Shown: positions 18,896 to 27,815, counted from the stretch's first letter. The stretch is DNA of 64,000 nt from an uncultured Sphingomonas sp. (GCF_934560975.1 NZ_CAKTFO010000005.1:62001-126000); one strand, 5' to 3'. A program made the numbers and translations. The notes: a model not told the origin generated them from the letters alone.

Positions 18896-19711
18896 ATGAT
18901 CCCGCGTGTCCTGGCGATTGCCGGCTCCGATTCGGGGGGCGGCGCCGGCATCCAGGCCGACATCAAGACCATCACCATGCTCGGCGGCCACGCCATGACG
19001 GCGGTGACCGCGCTGACCGCGCAGAACACCTTGGGCGTCAGCGGCGTGCTGCCTGTTCCTGCCGAGATGGTGATCGCGCAGGTGGACGCGGTGGTCGCGG
19101 ATATCGGCGTGGACGCCGTCAAGATCGGCATGATCGGCGCCGCCGCCACCGCCCTCACCGTGGCGGAGCGGCTGGTCCGGCCGGACCTGGCCCACGCCGC
19201 CATCGTCTTCGATCCGGTAATGATCGCCACCAGCGGCGCGGTGCTGGCCGATGCCGACACGGTGCGTGCCTTTGCCGCGCTGATGGACGTGGCGGGTGTC
19301 GTGACGCCCAACACCCCCGAACTGGCGGCTTTGTCCGGCATGGCGGTGGAGGATGAAGCCGGGATGGTCGCCGCCGCCCGCCTGCTCGCCCGCCGCCACG
19401 ACATTGCGGTGGTCGCCAAGGGCGGCCATCTCGACGGCGCCGACGTGGCCGACCTGCTGGTGACGGCCGAGGGCGAGCCCGTGCGCCACGCCGCCGCCCG
19501 GATCGACACATCCAGCACGCATGGCACAGGCTGCACCCTGTCCAGTGCCATCGCCACGGGGCTGGCGGCGAGCCTGTCCCTTGCCGACGCCTTCGCGCAG
19601 GCCCGCGCCTATGTCCGTGCCGCCTTGTTCGCCGCGCCGGGCCTCGGCCGGGGGCATGGCCCGATGGGGCACGGGCTCGACCGCGCGCACTTCCCCGCCA
19701 CCCCCGCCTGA
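18896..19711 (+). CDS. thiD: Hydroxymethylpyrimidine / phosphomethylpyrimidine kinase
   Basis: A 271-aa ribokinase-fold enzyme phosphorylating HMP and HMP-P in thiamine biosynthesis. It begins with the family motif AIAGSDSGGGAGIQADIKT and ends with the anion-hole motif STHGTGCTLSSAIA. VVTPNTPELAAL is the conserved middle motif. It starts 5 bp after glmM, so probably shares its transcript, and is followed after 8 bp by modA. Confidence 0.95.
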   Translation: MIPRVLAIAGSDSGGGAGIQADIKTITMLGGHAMTAVTALTAQNTLGVSGVLPVPAEMVIAQVDAVVADIGVDAVKIGMIGAAATALTVAERLVRPDLAHAAIVFDPVMIATSGAVLADADTVRAFAALMDVAGVVTPNTPELAALSGMAVEDEAGMVAAARLLARRHDIAVVAKGGHLDGADVADLLVTAEGEPVRHAAARIDTSSTHGTGCTLSSAIATGLAASLSLADAFAQARAYVRAALFAAPGLGRGHGPMGHGLDRAHFPATPA

Positions 19712-19719
19712 GATCCGCC

Positions 19720-20463
19720 ATGCGTATCCTGTTCCTGCTGCTCGCTTTGCTCGCCGTCCCGGCCTGGGCCAAGCCGCCGACAATCCTCGCCGCTGCCAGC
19801 CTGCAGGAATCGCTGACCGAAGCGGCGGCAGCCTGGGCGAAGGCCGGGCATGAGCGTCCTGTCCTGTCCTTCGCCGCCTCCTCCGCGCTCGCCCGGCAGA
19901 TCGACGCGGGTGCGCCGGCGGACCTGTTCATCTCCGCCGACGAACCGTGGATGGACGATGTGCAGAAGAAGGGTCGGGTCAGGCCCGGCACGCGCATTGC
20001 CTTTCTCGCCAACCGCCTGGTCCTGATCGCGCCCGCAGCCGCTGCCCGTCCGGTCGCGATCCGGCCCGGCTTCCCGCTCGCGGCCATGCTGGGGTCCGGA
20101 CGGCTGGCGATGGGGGAGCCGGCATCGGTTCCGGCCGGCAAATATGCGCGCCAGGCGCTCACCCGCCTGGGCATCTGGCCGGCGGTCGCGTCCAAGGTCG
20201 CGGGCGCGGAGAATGTCCGGGCCGCGCTGGCGCTGGTCGAACGCGGCGAGGCGCCGTTCGGCATCGTCTACGCCACCGACGCACTGGCATCGCGCCGGGT
20301 GCGGATCGTCGGCACCTTTCCCACCGCCAGCCACGCCCCCATCACCTATCCGGTCGCGACCCTCACCACCGCCACCAGCCGCGACGCGGAGCCGTTCCGC
20401 CGCTTCCTGATCTCGGACGCGGGCAAGGCCATCTTCCGCCGCCACGGCTTCCAGCCGCGCTAG
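19720..20463 (+). CDS. modA: Molybdate ABC transporter substrate-binding protein
   Basis: A 247-aa periplasmic binding protein with a signal peptide ending near AWA at residue 17. The mature start TILAAASLQESLTEAA and the FAASSALARQIDAGAPADLFISAD region hold the oxyanion-binding serines of ModA. VTYPVATLTT-like and RRFLISDAGKAIFRRHGF C-terminal segments also match. It binds molybdate or tungstate for the permease encoded by modB and modC, which follow after a 223-bp gap containing a palindromic repeat. Confidence 0.93.
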   Translation: MRILFLLLALLAVPAWAKPPTILAAASLQESLTEAAAAWAKAGHERPVLSFAASSALARQIDAGAPADLFISADEPWMDDVQKKGRVRPGTRIAFLANRLVLIAPAAAARPVAIRPGFPLAAMLGSGRLAMGEPASVPAGKYARQALTRLGIWPAVASKVAGAENVRAALALVERGEAPFGIVYATDALASRRVRIVGTFPTASHAPITYPVATLTTATSRDAEPFRRFLISDAGKAIFRRHGFQPR

Positions 20464-20491
20464 CCACTGGCCGGCGGAGAGGGAAAAGGTT

Positions 20492-20569
20492 GTGCTCCCG
20501 CGAAGGGGGGAGCGCAGGAGGCGGAAGGGTGTCGCTCGCAATCCTGGGCTTCCGCCTTCGCGGGAGCAC
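20492..20569. repeat. REP/BIME-like inverted repeat between modA and modB
   Basis: A perfect 14-bp inverted pair, GTGCTCCCGCGAAG at 20492-20505 and its complement at 20556-20569, flanks a GC-rich middle. It is the extragenic palindrome type common in sphingomonads. The rest of the 20464-20686 gap shows no gene. The element may separate expression of modA from modBC. Confidence 0.65.
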
Positions 20570-20686
20570 GAGGGTGGGGAGGCGGGAGCAAGGCAGGGTA
20601 AACGCCGCGCCCGCTTCGACGCGACTTGCCCCCTGCTGCCCGCTGCGACAAGCAGGCACCATGCGCCCCCAACCGCACCTGCATCC

Positions 20687-21379
20687 ATGACCCTGACCGC
20701 CGACGATTGGCAGGTGATCGACCTGTCGCTGAAGGTCGCTTTGGTCGCGGTAGGCCTGACCCTGCCCGTGGCGTTCGCGCTGGCCTATCTGCTTGCGCGC
20801 GGGCGTTTTCCCGGACGCATCCTGCTCGACGCCCTGGTGCATTTGCCGCTGGTGCTGCCGCCGGTGGTGACCGGCTGGCTGCTGCTGCTCGCCTTCGGCC
20901 GCACCGGGCCGGTCGGCCTCTGGCTGGACCGACTGTTCGGCGTCACCTTGATGTTCCGCTGGACCGGTGCGGCGCTGGCCGCCGCCGTGATGGCGCTGCC
21001 GCTGATGGTGCGCGCCATGCGCCTGTCGATCGAGGCGGTGGACCGCCGGCTGGAGGGCGCGGCGCGAACGCTCGGTGCAGGTCGGGTGCGGACCTTCCTG
21101 ACGATCACCCTGCCGCTGTCGCTGCCCGGCATCCTCGCCGGCACGGTGCTGGGCTTCGCGCGCTCGATCGGGGAGTTCGGGGCAACGATCAGCTTCGTGT
21201 CCAACATACCGGGTGAAACGCGCACCCTGCCCATCGCCATCTACACCGCCCTGCAGGTGCCGGGCGGGGAGGCGACGGTCACCCGCCTCGCCATCGTCTC
21301 GGTCGTGCTGTCGCTCGGCGCGCTGGTCGCGTCCGAATGGCTGGTGCGCCGTCAGGGAGGCCGCGTCCATGTCCTTTGA
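20687..21379 (+). CDS. modB: Molybdate ABC transporter permease
   Basis: A 230-aa inner-membrane permease with five or six hydrophobic segments and the binding-protein-dependent transport loop EGAARTLGAGRVRTFLTITLP. The HLPLVLPPVVTGWLLL and GFARSIGEFGATISF motifs are ModB signatures. The start at 20687 was chosen because it begins the first transmembrane region; the upstream open frame runs through the repeat. It overlaps modC by 11 bp. Confidence 0.93.
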   Translation: MTLTADDWQVIDLSLKVALVAVGLTLPVAFALAYLLARGRFPGRILLDALVHLPLVLPPVVTGWLLLLAFGRTGPVGLWLDRLFGVTLMFRWTGAALAAAVMALPLMVRAMRLSIEAVDRRLEGAARTLGAGRVRTFLTITLPLSLPGILAGTVLGFARSIGEFGATISFVSNIPGETRTLPIAIYTALQVPGGEATVTRLAIVSVVLSLGALVASEWLVRRQGGRVHVL

Positions 21380-21974
21380 GGTGGACGTCACCCGCCGGCT
21401 GGGCGACGCGCATATCGACATCGCCTTCACCGCCGGCGCCGGGCTGACGGCGTTGTTCGGGCCTTCCGGCGGGGGCAAGACCAGCCTGCTCAACATGATC
21501 GCCGGCCTGCTCCGCCCCGATCGCGGACGGATCGTGGTGGATGGCGAAACCCTGTTCGGGGATGGCATCGACCTGCCGCCGGAGCGCCGCCGTGCCGGCT
21601 ATGTGTTTCAGGATGCGCGGCTGTTTCCGCACATGACGGTGCGCGCCAACCTCAGCTACGGCCGGCGCGGCACGCTGTATCCGTTCGGGGAGGTGGTGGA
21701 CCTGCTCGGCCTGGGGGCGCTGCTCGATCGCTGGCCGCGCACTCTGTCGGGCGGGGAGGCGCAGCGGGTCGGCATCGGCCGGGCGCTGCTGTCAGGCCCG
21801 CGCTTCCTGCTGATGGACGAGCCGCTCGCCTCGCTGGACGCGCCCCGCGCCGAGGAGATCATGGGCATGATCGAGCGCGTGCGCGACGAACTGCGCCTGC
21901 CGATCCTGTATGTCAGCCATGATCGGGCGGAGGTGGCGCGGCTGGCGACGCAGGTGGTGCCGGTGCAGCGGTGA
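21369..21974 (+). CDS. modC: Short molybdate ABC transporter ATPase
   Basis: A 201-aa ABC ATPase with Walker A GPSGGGKTS, Q-loop YVFQDARLFPHM, signature LSGGEAQRVGIGRALL, Walker B FLLMDEPLASLD and H-loop YVSHDRAEV. Typical ModC proteins are about 350 aa because of a C-terminal molybdate-binding MOP/TOBE domain; here the protein stops right after the nucleotide-binding domain. The 3' end overlaps the convergent permease gene by 62 bp. Operon position with modAB supports the name. Confidence 0.88.
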   Translation: MSFEVDVTRRLGDAHIDIAFTAGAGLTALFGPSGGGKTSLLNMIAGLLRPDRGRIVVDGETLFGDGIDLPPERRRAGYVFQDARLFPHMTVRANLSYGRRGTLYPFGEVVDLLGLGALLDRWPRTLSGGEAQRVGIGRALLSGPRFLLMDEPLASLDAPRAEEIMGMIERVRDELRLPILYVSHDRAEVARLATQVVPVQR

Positions 21975-23031
21975 CGCCCGCCCCCTCCCCCACATAATCG
22001 CGCCACAGCATGATCAGGGTCGCCATAACGGCCGGCCCCACGAACAGCCCGAGCAGCCCCAGCGTCTCCACGCCGCCCAGGATGCCGATCAGCACCCACA
22101 GGAACGGCAGGCGGGTGGATCCGCCGATCATCGCCGGGCGGATGAAATGGTCGGCGATCCCCACCACCACCATGCCGATCGCGAACACCGCCACCGCCCA
22201 GCCGACCGCGCCCTGCCCGATCAGCAACGCGCAGGCGATGGCGAACAGCACCGCCGCGCCGAACGGGATCATCGCCGCGATCGCCGTCATGAATCCCAGC
22301 AGCAGCGGGTGCGGAACGCCGGCGACGATATAGACCACCGCCATCACCGCGCCCTCCCCGATGCCGACCAGCACCAGCCCGTCGATCGTGCCGCGCACCG
22401 ACCGCACCAGTTGCAGGCCGATCCGCTCGCCCGACGGGCCCAGCAGCTTGCGCGCGGCGATGTTCAGTTGCGCCACCAGCCGGTCGCGCTCCCGCAGCAG
22501 GAAGAACAAGGTGACCAACGTAAACAGGAAGATGATGCCGCGATGGAGCAGGCTGCGCCCAACCAGTTGCGACTGTTCGGCCAGCAGCACGCCGCGCAAC
22601 CGCGCCCATTCCTGCGCAGTGGCCTCCGGCGTCGCCAGATGCGCCTGCCACCAGGCGGCAAGATCGTGCGAGAAGGGCAGGCGGGCGAGCCACGCCGGCT
22701 CCGGCACGCCGTGCGCGCGCGCCGCCTCGAACCAGGCGATCAGCACCCGCGCCTCCCGCGCCGCCTCCACCAGCCCCAAGGCAAGCGGGATCAGCACCAC
22801 CAGCGCGATCAGGGAGGTGGCGATCGCCGGCAGCGCCAGGCCGCGCCCGCCGGGCCAGCGCGCCTCCGCCCGGGTATAGAGCGGATCGATTGCGATCCCG
22901 ATCACGCCGGCCCACAGCAGAGAGGGGATGAAGGTCGCGCTCAGCCACACCGCAAAGGCGACCAGCGTGATCGCCAGCACCAGACGCGCCCAAAGCTGAC
23001 GGCGGACATTCGGATCGGGCGTAGCGTGCAT
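21913..23031 (-). CDS. AI-2E family (PerM-like) membrane protein
   Basis: A 372-aa polytopic inner-membrane protein of the AI-2 exporter/PerM family. It has two N-terminal hydrophobic helices, a central hydrophilic region, and a C-terminal half with GEGAVMAVVYIVAGVPHPLLLG, RPAMIGGSTRLPFLWV and GILGGVETLGLLGLFVGP, all family motifs. Members exchange small metabolites or act as Na+/H+ antiporters; the substrate here is unknown. The ATG at 23031 is preferred to upstream starts that add a basic, low-complexity leader. Confidence 0.85.
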   Translation of the reverse strand: MHATPDPNVRRQLWARLVLAITLVAFAVWLSATFIPSLLWAGVIGIAIDPLYTRAEARWPGGRGLALPAIATSLIALVVLIPLALGLVEAAREARVLIAWFEAARAHGVPEPAWLARLPFSHDLAAWWQAHLATPEATAQEWARLRGVLLAEQSQLVGRSLLHRGIIFLFTLVTLFFLLRERDRLVAQLNIAARKLLGPSGERIGLQLVRSVRGTIDGLVLVGIGEGAVMAVVYIVAGVPHPLLLGFMTAIAAMIPFGAAVLFAIACALLIGQGAVGWAVAVFAIGMVVVGIADHFIRPAMIGGSTRLPFLWVLIGILGGVETLGLLGLFVGPAVMATLIMLWRDYVGEGAGVTAAPAPPASPAAPPPPDHG

Positions 23032-23136
23032 GGTGCCCGATGTGCGCGCGGTACGTCGCGGGCGCAAGCGACGGATGGAGCGTGGGGTACGCCGGTGCCC
23101 CGTGACGCCGCGCTCCGACGCTGACATAAGGGAATC

Positions 23137-23802
23137 GTGTCCGTGAACCGTCCCTTCGCCCGCCGCCGCGCCAGCCTGTTTCCGCCCGTGATCGGCTGCG
23201 ACGAGGTCGGGCGCGGCGCGCTGTGCGGCCCGGTGGTGGTGTGCGCGGTGTGGTTCGATCCGCAGGACTTACCCAAAGGGCTGCTCGGCAGGCTGGACGA
23301 TTCCAAGCGGATCGACCCGGCGGAGCGCGAGGCCTTGTTTCCGATCATCGCGCGCGCGGCGCAGGTCAGCTTCGCCGCTCGTTCGGCCCGCTACATCGAC
23401 GTCTACAATATCCGCAACGCCACGCTGCAGGCGATGCACCAGGCCGTCACCCGCTTGGCGGTGGCCGCACCCGTCCGGATCGACGGGATCGACGTGCCCA
23501 AGGGCCTGTCGGGTGACGCGCAGGCAGTGGTCAAGGGCGACGGCAAGGTGCCCCAGATCGCCGCCGCCTCCATCATGGCGAAGGTGGTGCGCGACCGGCT
23601 GATGGCCAAGCTGGCCGAGCGGCATGTCCATTACCGCTGGGAACAGAATGCGGGCTACGGCACCAAGGCGCATCGCGACGCCATCCGCCTGCATGGCCAC
23701 ACCCGCCATCATCGCTGTTCGTTCGGCGACCTGTTCTCCACCTTGTCGTCGGGGGATGCGGCGGCGGTGCTGGCCGTGACGGAGGCGCGGGAAGCGGCTT
23801 GA
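23137..23802 (+). CDS. rnhB: Ribonuclease HII
   Basis: A 221-aa RNase HII removing ribonucleotides from DNA. The catalytic DEXGRG motif is visible as GCDEVGRGALCGPVV, with DDSKR and GDGKVPQIAAASIMAKVVRDR further on. The start is a GTG at 23137. The stop overlaps the next start (TTGA), indicating coupling with the RlpA gene. Confidence 0.94.
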   Translation: MSVNRPFARRRASLFPPVIGCDEVGRGALCGPVVVCAVWFDPQDLPKGLLGRLDDSKRIDPAEREALFPIIARAAQVSFAARSARYIDVYNIRNATLQAMHQAVTRLAVAAPVRIDGIDVPKGLSGDAQAVVKGDGKVPQIAAASIMAKVVRDRLMAKLAERHVHYRWEQNAGYGTKAHRDAIRLHGHTRHHRCSFGDLFSTLSSGDAAAVLAVTEAREAA

Positions 23803-24356
23803 TCCGCCTCCGCGCGATCTTCGGCGGCGCGATGCTGCTCGCGCTGTCCGCCTGCGGAGGCGGCCATTTCCGGCCGGTCAGCGACATGCCGGTGCGGATC
23901 GGGAAGCCCTATCGCGTGGCCGGCCGTACCTTCGTCCCGGCGGCCGACCCGACCTACGACATGCTGGGCTATGCCAGCTGGTATGGCAGCGAATCGGGCA
24001 AGCGCACCGCCAACGGCGAACGCTTCCGCCCCGCCTGGATCACGGCGGCGCATACTACCCTGCCATTGCCGACCTATGTCGAGGTGACCGCGCTGGAGAC
24101 GGGACGCCGCATCCTCGTCCGGATCAACGATCGCGGCCCGTTCGTGCCGGGGCCGCGCATCATCGACCTGTCGCGCGGTGCGGCGGAACAGCTCGGCATC
24201 CGCGCGCGCGGAACCGCACCCGTCCGCCTGCGTCTGGCCGACCCGTCGGACAAGGACCGGGAGCGCCTGCGCCACGGCGGACCCGCCCGCGACCTGCCGC
24301 CTGTACCGTCCGGCATATTGCAGGGCCTGCGGGCGCAACTTGCGGCGGGCGGCTGA
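23799..24356 (+). CDS. rlpA: RlpA-like septal ring lipoprotein
   Basis: A 185-aa lipoprotein with lipobox LSAC at about residues 16-19 and a double-psi beta-barrel domain: GYASWYGSESGKRTANGERF, TTLPLPTYVEVTALETGR and VRINDRGPFVPGPRIIDLSRGAAEQLG. The catalytic His/Asp-type residues of the RlpA glycan-strand lyase appear in place. No SPOR domain follows, so this is the short form. The start is probably TTG, overlapping the rnhB stop. Confidence 0.88.
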   Translation: MIRLRAIFGGAMLLALSACGGGHFRPVSDMPVRIGKPYRVAGRTFVPAADPTYDMLGYASWYGSESGKRTANGERFRPAWITAAHTTLPLPTYVEVTALETGRRILVRINDRGPFVPGPRIIDLSRGAAEQLGIRARGTAPVRLRLADPSDKDRERLRHGGPARDLPPVPSGILQGLRAQLAAGG

Positions 24357-24383
24357 TTACCGGGTCTCGATCCGCGCCGCAGC

Positions 24384-24466
24384 GTCCGTGCTCCGGCGCA
24401 GGCCGGAGCGTTGGCCAGCCTCAGCCCTTGCACTCCTGGGTTCCGGCCTTTGCCGGAACACCGGTG
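24384..24466. repeat. REP-like palindromic repeats downstream of rlpA
   Basis: Two short GC-rich palindromes, around CTCCGGCGCAGGCCGGAG and TTCCGGCCTTTGCCGGAA, lie in opposite strands between rlpA and the next gene. The second lies inside the 3' end of the membrane protein gene at 24421, supplying its last residues. Confidence 0.6.
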
Positions 24467-25236
24467 CCTGGACAGGGCTGGACCAAGTTATGGCCGAACG
24501 GCAGCGGATTTTCCCCGCGCGGCCCCGCCAGGTAGAAGACGTCGCCGACCTTCACGACCATCGCGCTCGATCCGACGGCAATCAGGATGGCCTTGGCCGA
24601 TTGTTTGTCAATTTTGAGAGTGATGTAGGTCGCGTTCTTGCCCGTGGCTGCCGAATAGCCGGCCTCGCCCAGCGCCAGCGGGCCCAAGATGGCGATCAAA
24701 ACAGCCATAAACCAGCGCAGCGGGTACATTTTGCGACGCAACTGATCCTGCAAGTTGAGCAGGAACGCTATTCCAATCACGACGGTCAATATGCTGGCAA
24801 CGCCCACCAGAATGACGCCTGAGAAGCCAAGTTCCTTCGCAACAGCTATGCCATAAATCGGTGTTGCGAGTGTTAGCAGGGCGACAGCGATATTCTCTCT
24901 GCGACTTGCTTTTTTCGGCCGCGACTTGCGCTGCAACAACGCAGTCGTAAAAACTATGAAGAATATAACGAACAGCAAACCGGTAAATCCGGCCGCCAAG
25001 TGGGAGAAACCGATGATCGTTAATTCGATGAGCGAGAATGCGCTCATTAACGATGCATCGAATGACATGAAATAACCAAGGCTCAGCAGATAACCCGCCA
25101 TGCCAAAAGCTACGACGAGCTTGCCCGCGTCGGCAGCAGTTTCCAGCATCCAGCCCTGGGTCGGTGTGCCGCCTCTGGCATGATAGGGCCGCCCGGCGCG
25201 CTTGATGTTCTTGGATCGTATGTAAGACCTCGACAT
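24421..25236 (-). CDS. Hypothetical multi-pass membrane protein
   Basis: A 271-aa protein not recognised. It has about five hydrophobic segments (roughly residues 40-60, 68-98, 112-132, 137-158, 175-195) followed by a C-terminal soluble stretch. Base composition is visibly less GC-rich than its neighbours, which suggests transfer. The last ~15 residues (VPAKAGTQE and flanks) are encoded by a REP-type repeat, so the natural stop may have been lost. It interrupts the spacing between rlpA and folP. No function can be proposed. Confidence 0.6.
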   Translation of the reverse strand: MSRSYIRSKNIKRAGRPYHARGGTPTQGWMLETAADAGKLVVAFGMAGYLLSLGYFMSFDASLMSAFSLIELTIIGFSHLAAGFTGLLFVIFFIVFTTALLQRKSRPKKASRRENIAVALLTLATPIYGIAVAKELGFSGVILVGVASILTVVIGIAFLLNLQDQLRRKMYPLRWFMAVLIAILGPLALGEAGYSAATGKNATYITLKIDKQSAKAILIAVGSSAMVVKVGDVFYLAGPRGENPLPFGHNLVQPCPGTGVPAKAGTQECKG

Positions 25237-25312
25237 TGGTGACCGTCACTCCCTGTTTATCCGTCCGCAACATCTGGGAGCATCAGGTTTAAGCGCGATC
25301 AACGAACCCGCT

Positions 25313-26374
25313 TCAGGCGGGCGAAAGCGCCTCGTCGCGCAGGCCCCGCCAGACGCGAAGGGCCTGTACCGTCTCGAACGCGTCGTGGACGCGGTGGAGT
25401 TGCACGCCCTGGGTCGCGCCGAGGACGGTGAGCGCTACCGATCCGCCCAGGCGGCGATCGACCGGTGCCTCGCCCGACAAGGCGCCGATGGTGCGCTTGC
25501 GGCTGGCCCCCAGCAAGACCGGGCAGCCGAGCCCGTGGAACAGGGACAAGCCGTTCAGCAGAGCGAGATTGTGGCGCAGCGTCTTGCCGAAGCCGATGCC
25601 GGGATCGACGATAATGCGGTCGCGCGCGACGCCCGCCGCCACCGCTGCCTCGATCCGCGCCTCCAGCCAGTCATAGACCTCGATCAGCACATCGTCATAA
25701 TGCGGATCGGCCTGCATCGTCTCGGGCTGCCCTTGATGGTGCATCAGCACCACCGGACAGCCGCGCGCAGCCGCCGCCGCCAGCGCGCGATCGTCCCAGG
25801 TGAGCGCCGAAACGTCGTTGACCAGCCCCGCGCCGGCATTCAGCGCCGCCTCCATCACGCTGGCCTTGCGCGTGTCGATCGAGATGGCGGCACCCGCCGT
25901 CGCCAGGCGTTCCACCACCGGCCGGACCCGCGCGATCTCGTCGCCTTCCCACACCGGCTGCGCGCCCGGCCGGGTCGATTCGCCGCCCACGTCGACCAGA
26001 GCCGCGCCGGCGGTCAGCGCATCCATTGCGTGGGCGACCGGATCATAGGCACCGCCGTCGGAGAAACTGTCGGGCGTGGCGTTGACGATCGCCATCACCT
26101 GCGGCTGGTCGAGCCGGATCACCCGCGCGCCCAGCGTCAGGGCAGCGCGCGGCGCGTTGAGGCGGGCCAGGATCGCCCGCCCTTCGGCATCGAGCATGTC
26201 GTCCAGCCGCTCGACCGGCACCAGCTGCCGCCGCACCCGCCGCAAGCCCTCGACCGCGATGATTTCCACCGCCGAGAACCAGCACAGCCCCCCCGCCAGC
26301 CGCAGCACCTGCCCGTCATGGCCGAAGGGCGCGTCCACGAAGCCGGTCGGACGAAGATACAGGCGTTGGCTCAT
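25313..26374 (-). CDS. folP: Dihydropteroate synthase
   Basis: A 353-aa enzyme joining p-aminobenzoate to dihydropterin pyrophosphate for folate; target of sulfonamides. Pterin-binding motifs are visible: MAIVNATPDSFSDGG, VDVGGESTRPGA, NDVSAL, DPGIGFGKT and LGASRKRTIG. It carries about 80 extra N-terminal residues compared with the minimal enzyme, as in other alphaproteobacteria. The start at 26374 (MSQRLYLRPTGF) is preferred. It is downstream of ccrM on the same strand, 42 bp away. Confidence 0.95.
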   Translation of the reverse strand: MSQRLYLRPTGFVDAPFGHDGQVLRLAGGLCWFSAVEIIAVEGLRRVRRQLVPVERLDDMLDAEGRAILARLNAPRAALTLGARVIRLDQPQVMAIVNATPDSFSDGGAYDPVAHAMDALTAGAALVDVGGESTRPGAQPVWEGDEIARVRPVVERLATAGAAISIDTRKASVMEAALNAGAGLVNDVSALTWDDRALAAAAARGCPVVLMHHQGQPETMQADPHYDDVLIEVYDWLEARIEAAVAAGVARDRIIVDPGIGFGKTLRHNLALLNGLSLFHGLGCPVLLGASRKRTIGALSGEAPVDRRLGGSVALTVLGATQGVQLHRVHDAFETVQALRVWRGLRDEALSPA

Positions 26375-26416
26375 CGATCGTCTCACCTGCTCCAATGCGG
26401 CGGAGGCCCGTTTTCG

Positions 26417-27547
26417 CTAGGCGGCGAACTCCGCCAGATGTTTCTGCCGCAGCGCATCGATCGGGGACAAGGCGCCCGCCTCCTCCACATGCCAGAAGGT
26501 CCAGCCATTGCAGCTCGGCGCACCCTGCAGGGTTGCGCCCAGCCGGTGGATCGATCCGCCCTGCACGCCGCACACCAGGCTGCCGTCCGCCTTAACCTCC
26601 GCCACCCAGCGCCGCTTGGCATCGGTCAGCAGCGTGCCCGGCGCGATCATGCCGCTTTCCACCAGCAGGCCGAAGGCGACGCGCGGCTGCGCGGCCTTTT
26701 CCGGCACGCCCATCATCGCGCTTTCGTCCAGCGGCAGGGTGGAGGCGATGCGCGACCGCGCGGCCTCCACATATTTGGTCTCGCGCTCGATCCCGATCCA
26801 GCGCCGCCGCAGCCGCCGCGCCACCGCGCCGGTCGTACCCGTGCCGAAGAAGGGGTCGAGCACGATGTCGCCCGGCTTGCTCGCCGCCAGCAGCACCCGG
26901 TAGAGCAGGCTTTCCGGCTTCTGCGTCGGGTGGGTTTTGGCCCCGCCTTCGTCCTTCAGCCGCTCGCCGCCCGAACAGATCGGCAGGCTCCAGTCGGAGC
27001 GCATCTGCACGTCGTCGTTCAGCCCCTTCATCGCGCGATAGTTGAAGGTGTAGCGCGCTTTCTCGCCCTTGCTGCACCAGATCAGCGTTTCATGCGCGTT
27101 GGTGAAGCGCGTGCCCTTGAAGTTTGGCATCGGGTTGGCCTTGCGCCAGACGATGTCGTTCAGAATCCAGAAGCCCGCATCCTGCAACGCCGCGCCGACG
27201 CGGAAGATGTTGTGATAGCTGCCGATCACCCACAGGCTGCCGTCATCCTTGAGGATACGGCGCGCCTCCGTCAGCCAGGCGCGGGTGAAGCGGTCATAGG
27301 CCTCGAAACTGTCGAACCGGTCCCAATGGTCCATCACCGCATCGACCTTGCCGCCTTCCGGCCGATGCAGGTCGCCGCCCAGCTGGAGGTTGTAGGGCGG
27401 GTCGGCGAAGATCATGTCGATCGACCGGTCGGGCAGCTTGGCCATTTCCGCCACGCAATCGCCCATCAGGATCGTGTCCAGCGGCAACAGCGCCAGCGAC
27501 GGCGCGGCGACACGTTCGCCCTTTCTGATCGCCCTCAGCGCACCCAT
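26417..27547 (-). CDS. ccrM: Cell-cycle regulated DNA adenine methyltransferase (GANTC-specific)
   Basis: A 376-aa beta-class N6-adenine methyltransferase. The catalytic motif is DPPYNLQLGGDLHRP near the N-terminus, and the AdoMet motif is LDPFFGTGTTGAVARRL further on. The C-terminal ~85 residues form the extra DNA-binding domain seen in CcrM, with SCNGWTFWHVE near the end. CcrM methylates GANTC sites and times replication and transcription in alphaproteobacteria. A strong GGAGGGGAG ribosome site precedes the ATG. The upstream region holds several GANTC sites and a DnaA-type box. Confidence 0.95.
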   Translation of the reverse strand: MGALRAIRKGERVAAPSLALLPLDTILMGDCVAEMAKLPDRSIDMIFADPPYNLQLGGDLHRPEGGKVDAVMDHWDRFDSFEAYDRFTRAWLTEARRILKDDGSLWVIGSYHNIFRVGAALQDAGFWILNDIVWRKANPMPNFKGTRFTNAHETLIWCSKGEKARYTFNYRAMKGLNDDVQMRSDWSLPICSGGERLKDEGGAKTHPTQKPESLLYRVLLAASKPGDIVLDPFFGTGTTGAVARRLRRRWIGIERETKYVEAARSRIASTLPLDESAMMGVPEKAAQPRVAFGLLVESGMIAPGTLLTDAKRRWVAEVKADGSLVCGVQGGSIHRLGATLQGAPSCNGWTFWHVEEAGALSPIDALRQKHLAEFAA

Positions 27548-27595
27548 GTGCTGGCTCCCCTCCGATGTGTGAAGCGCGCCTGATGCGGGCGCGCG

Positions 27596-27736
27596 GACTC
27601 CGCGGTCAAGAGCGTCGATGAGGGCCGACGGGCGGCGGGGGCCGGATTCGCGACGATGCGTGCAAAGTTATCCACAGCATGTGGAGTCCAGCGCGCGTGC
27701 CGGACTCAATCTTTAGTGGTGTTGCCGGAAAGACTC
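27596..27736. promoter_or_regulatory. GANTC cluster and DnaA box upstream of ccrM
   Basis: Four GANTC sites occur in 141 bp (27596-27600, 27684-27688, 27703-27707, 27732-27736), together with a perfect TTATCCACA DnaA-type box at 27668-27676. This lies in the ccrM leader/promoter region. In Caulobacter the ccrM promoter is controlled by methylation of its own GANTC sites; the same logic is inferred here. The remainder of 27548-27815 shows no gene. Confidence 0.6.
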
Positions 27737-27815
27737 AGCCGCCGTCCGATCTGCGCTTGAAGCCGGGGCGGCCGCGCGGTTAGTCTCGCCCGCAAACGAC
27801 CGATGAGGATGAACG

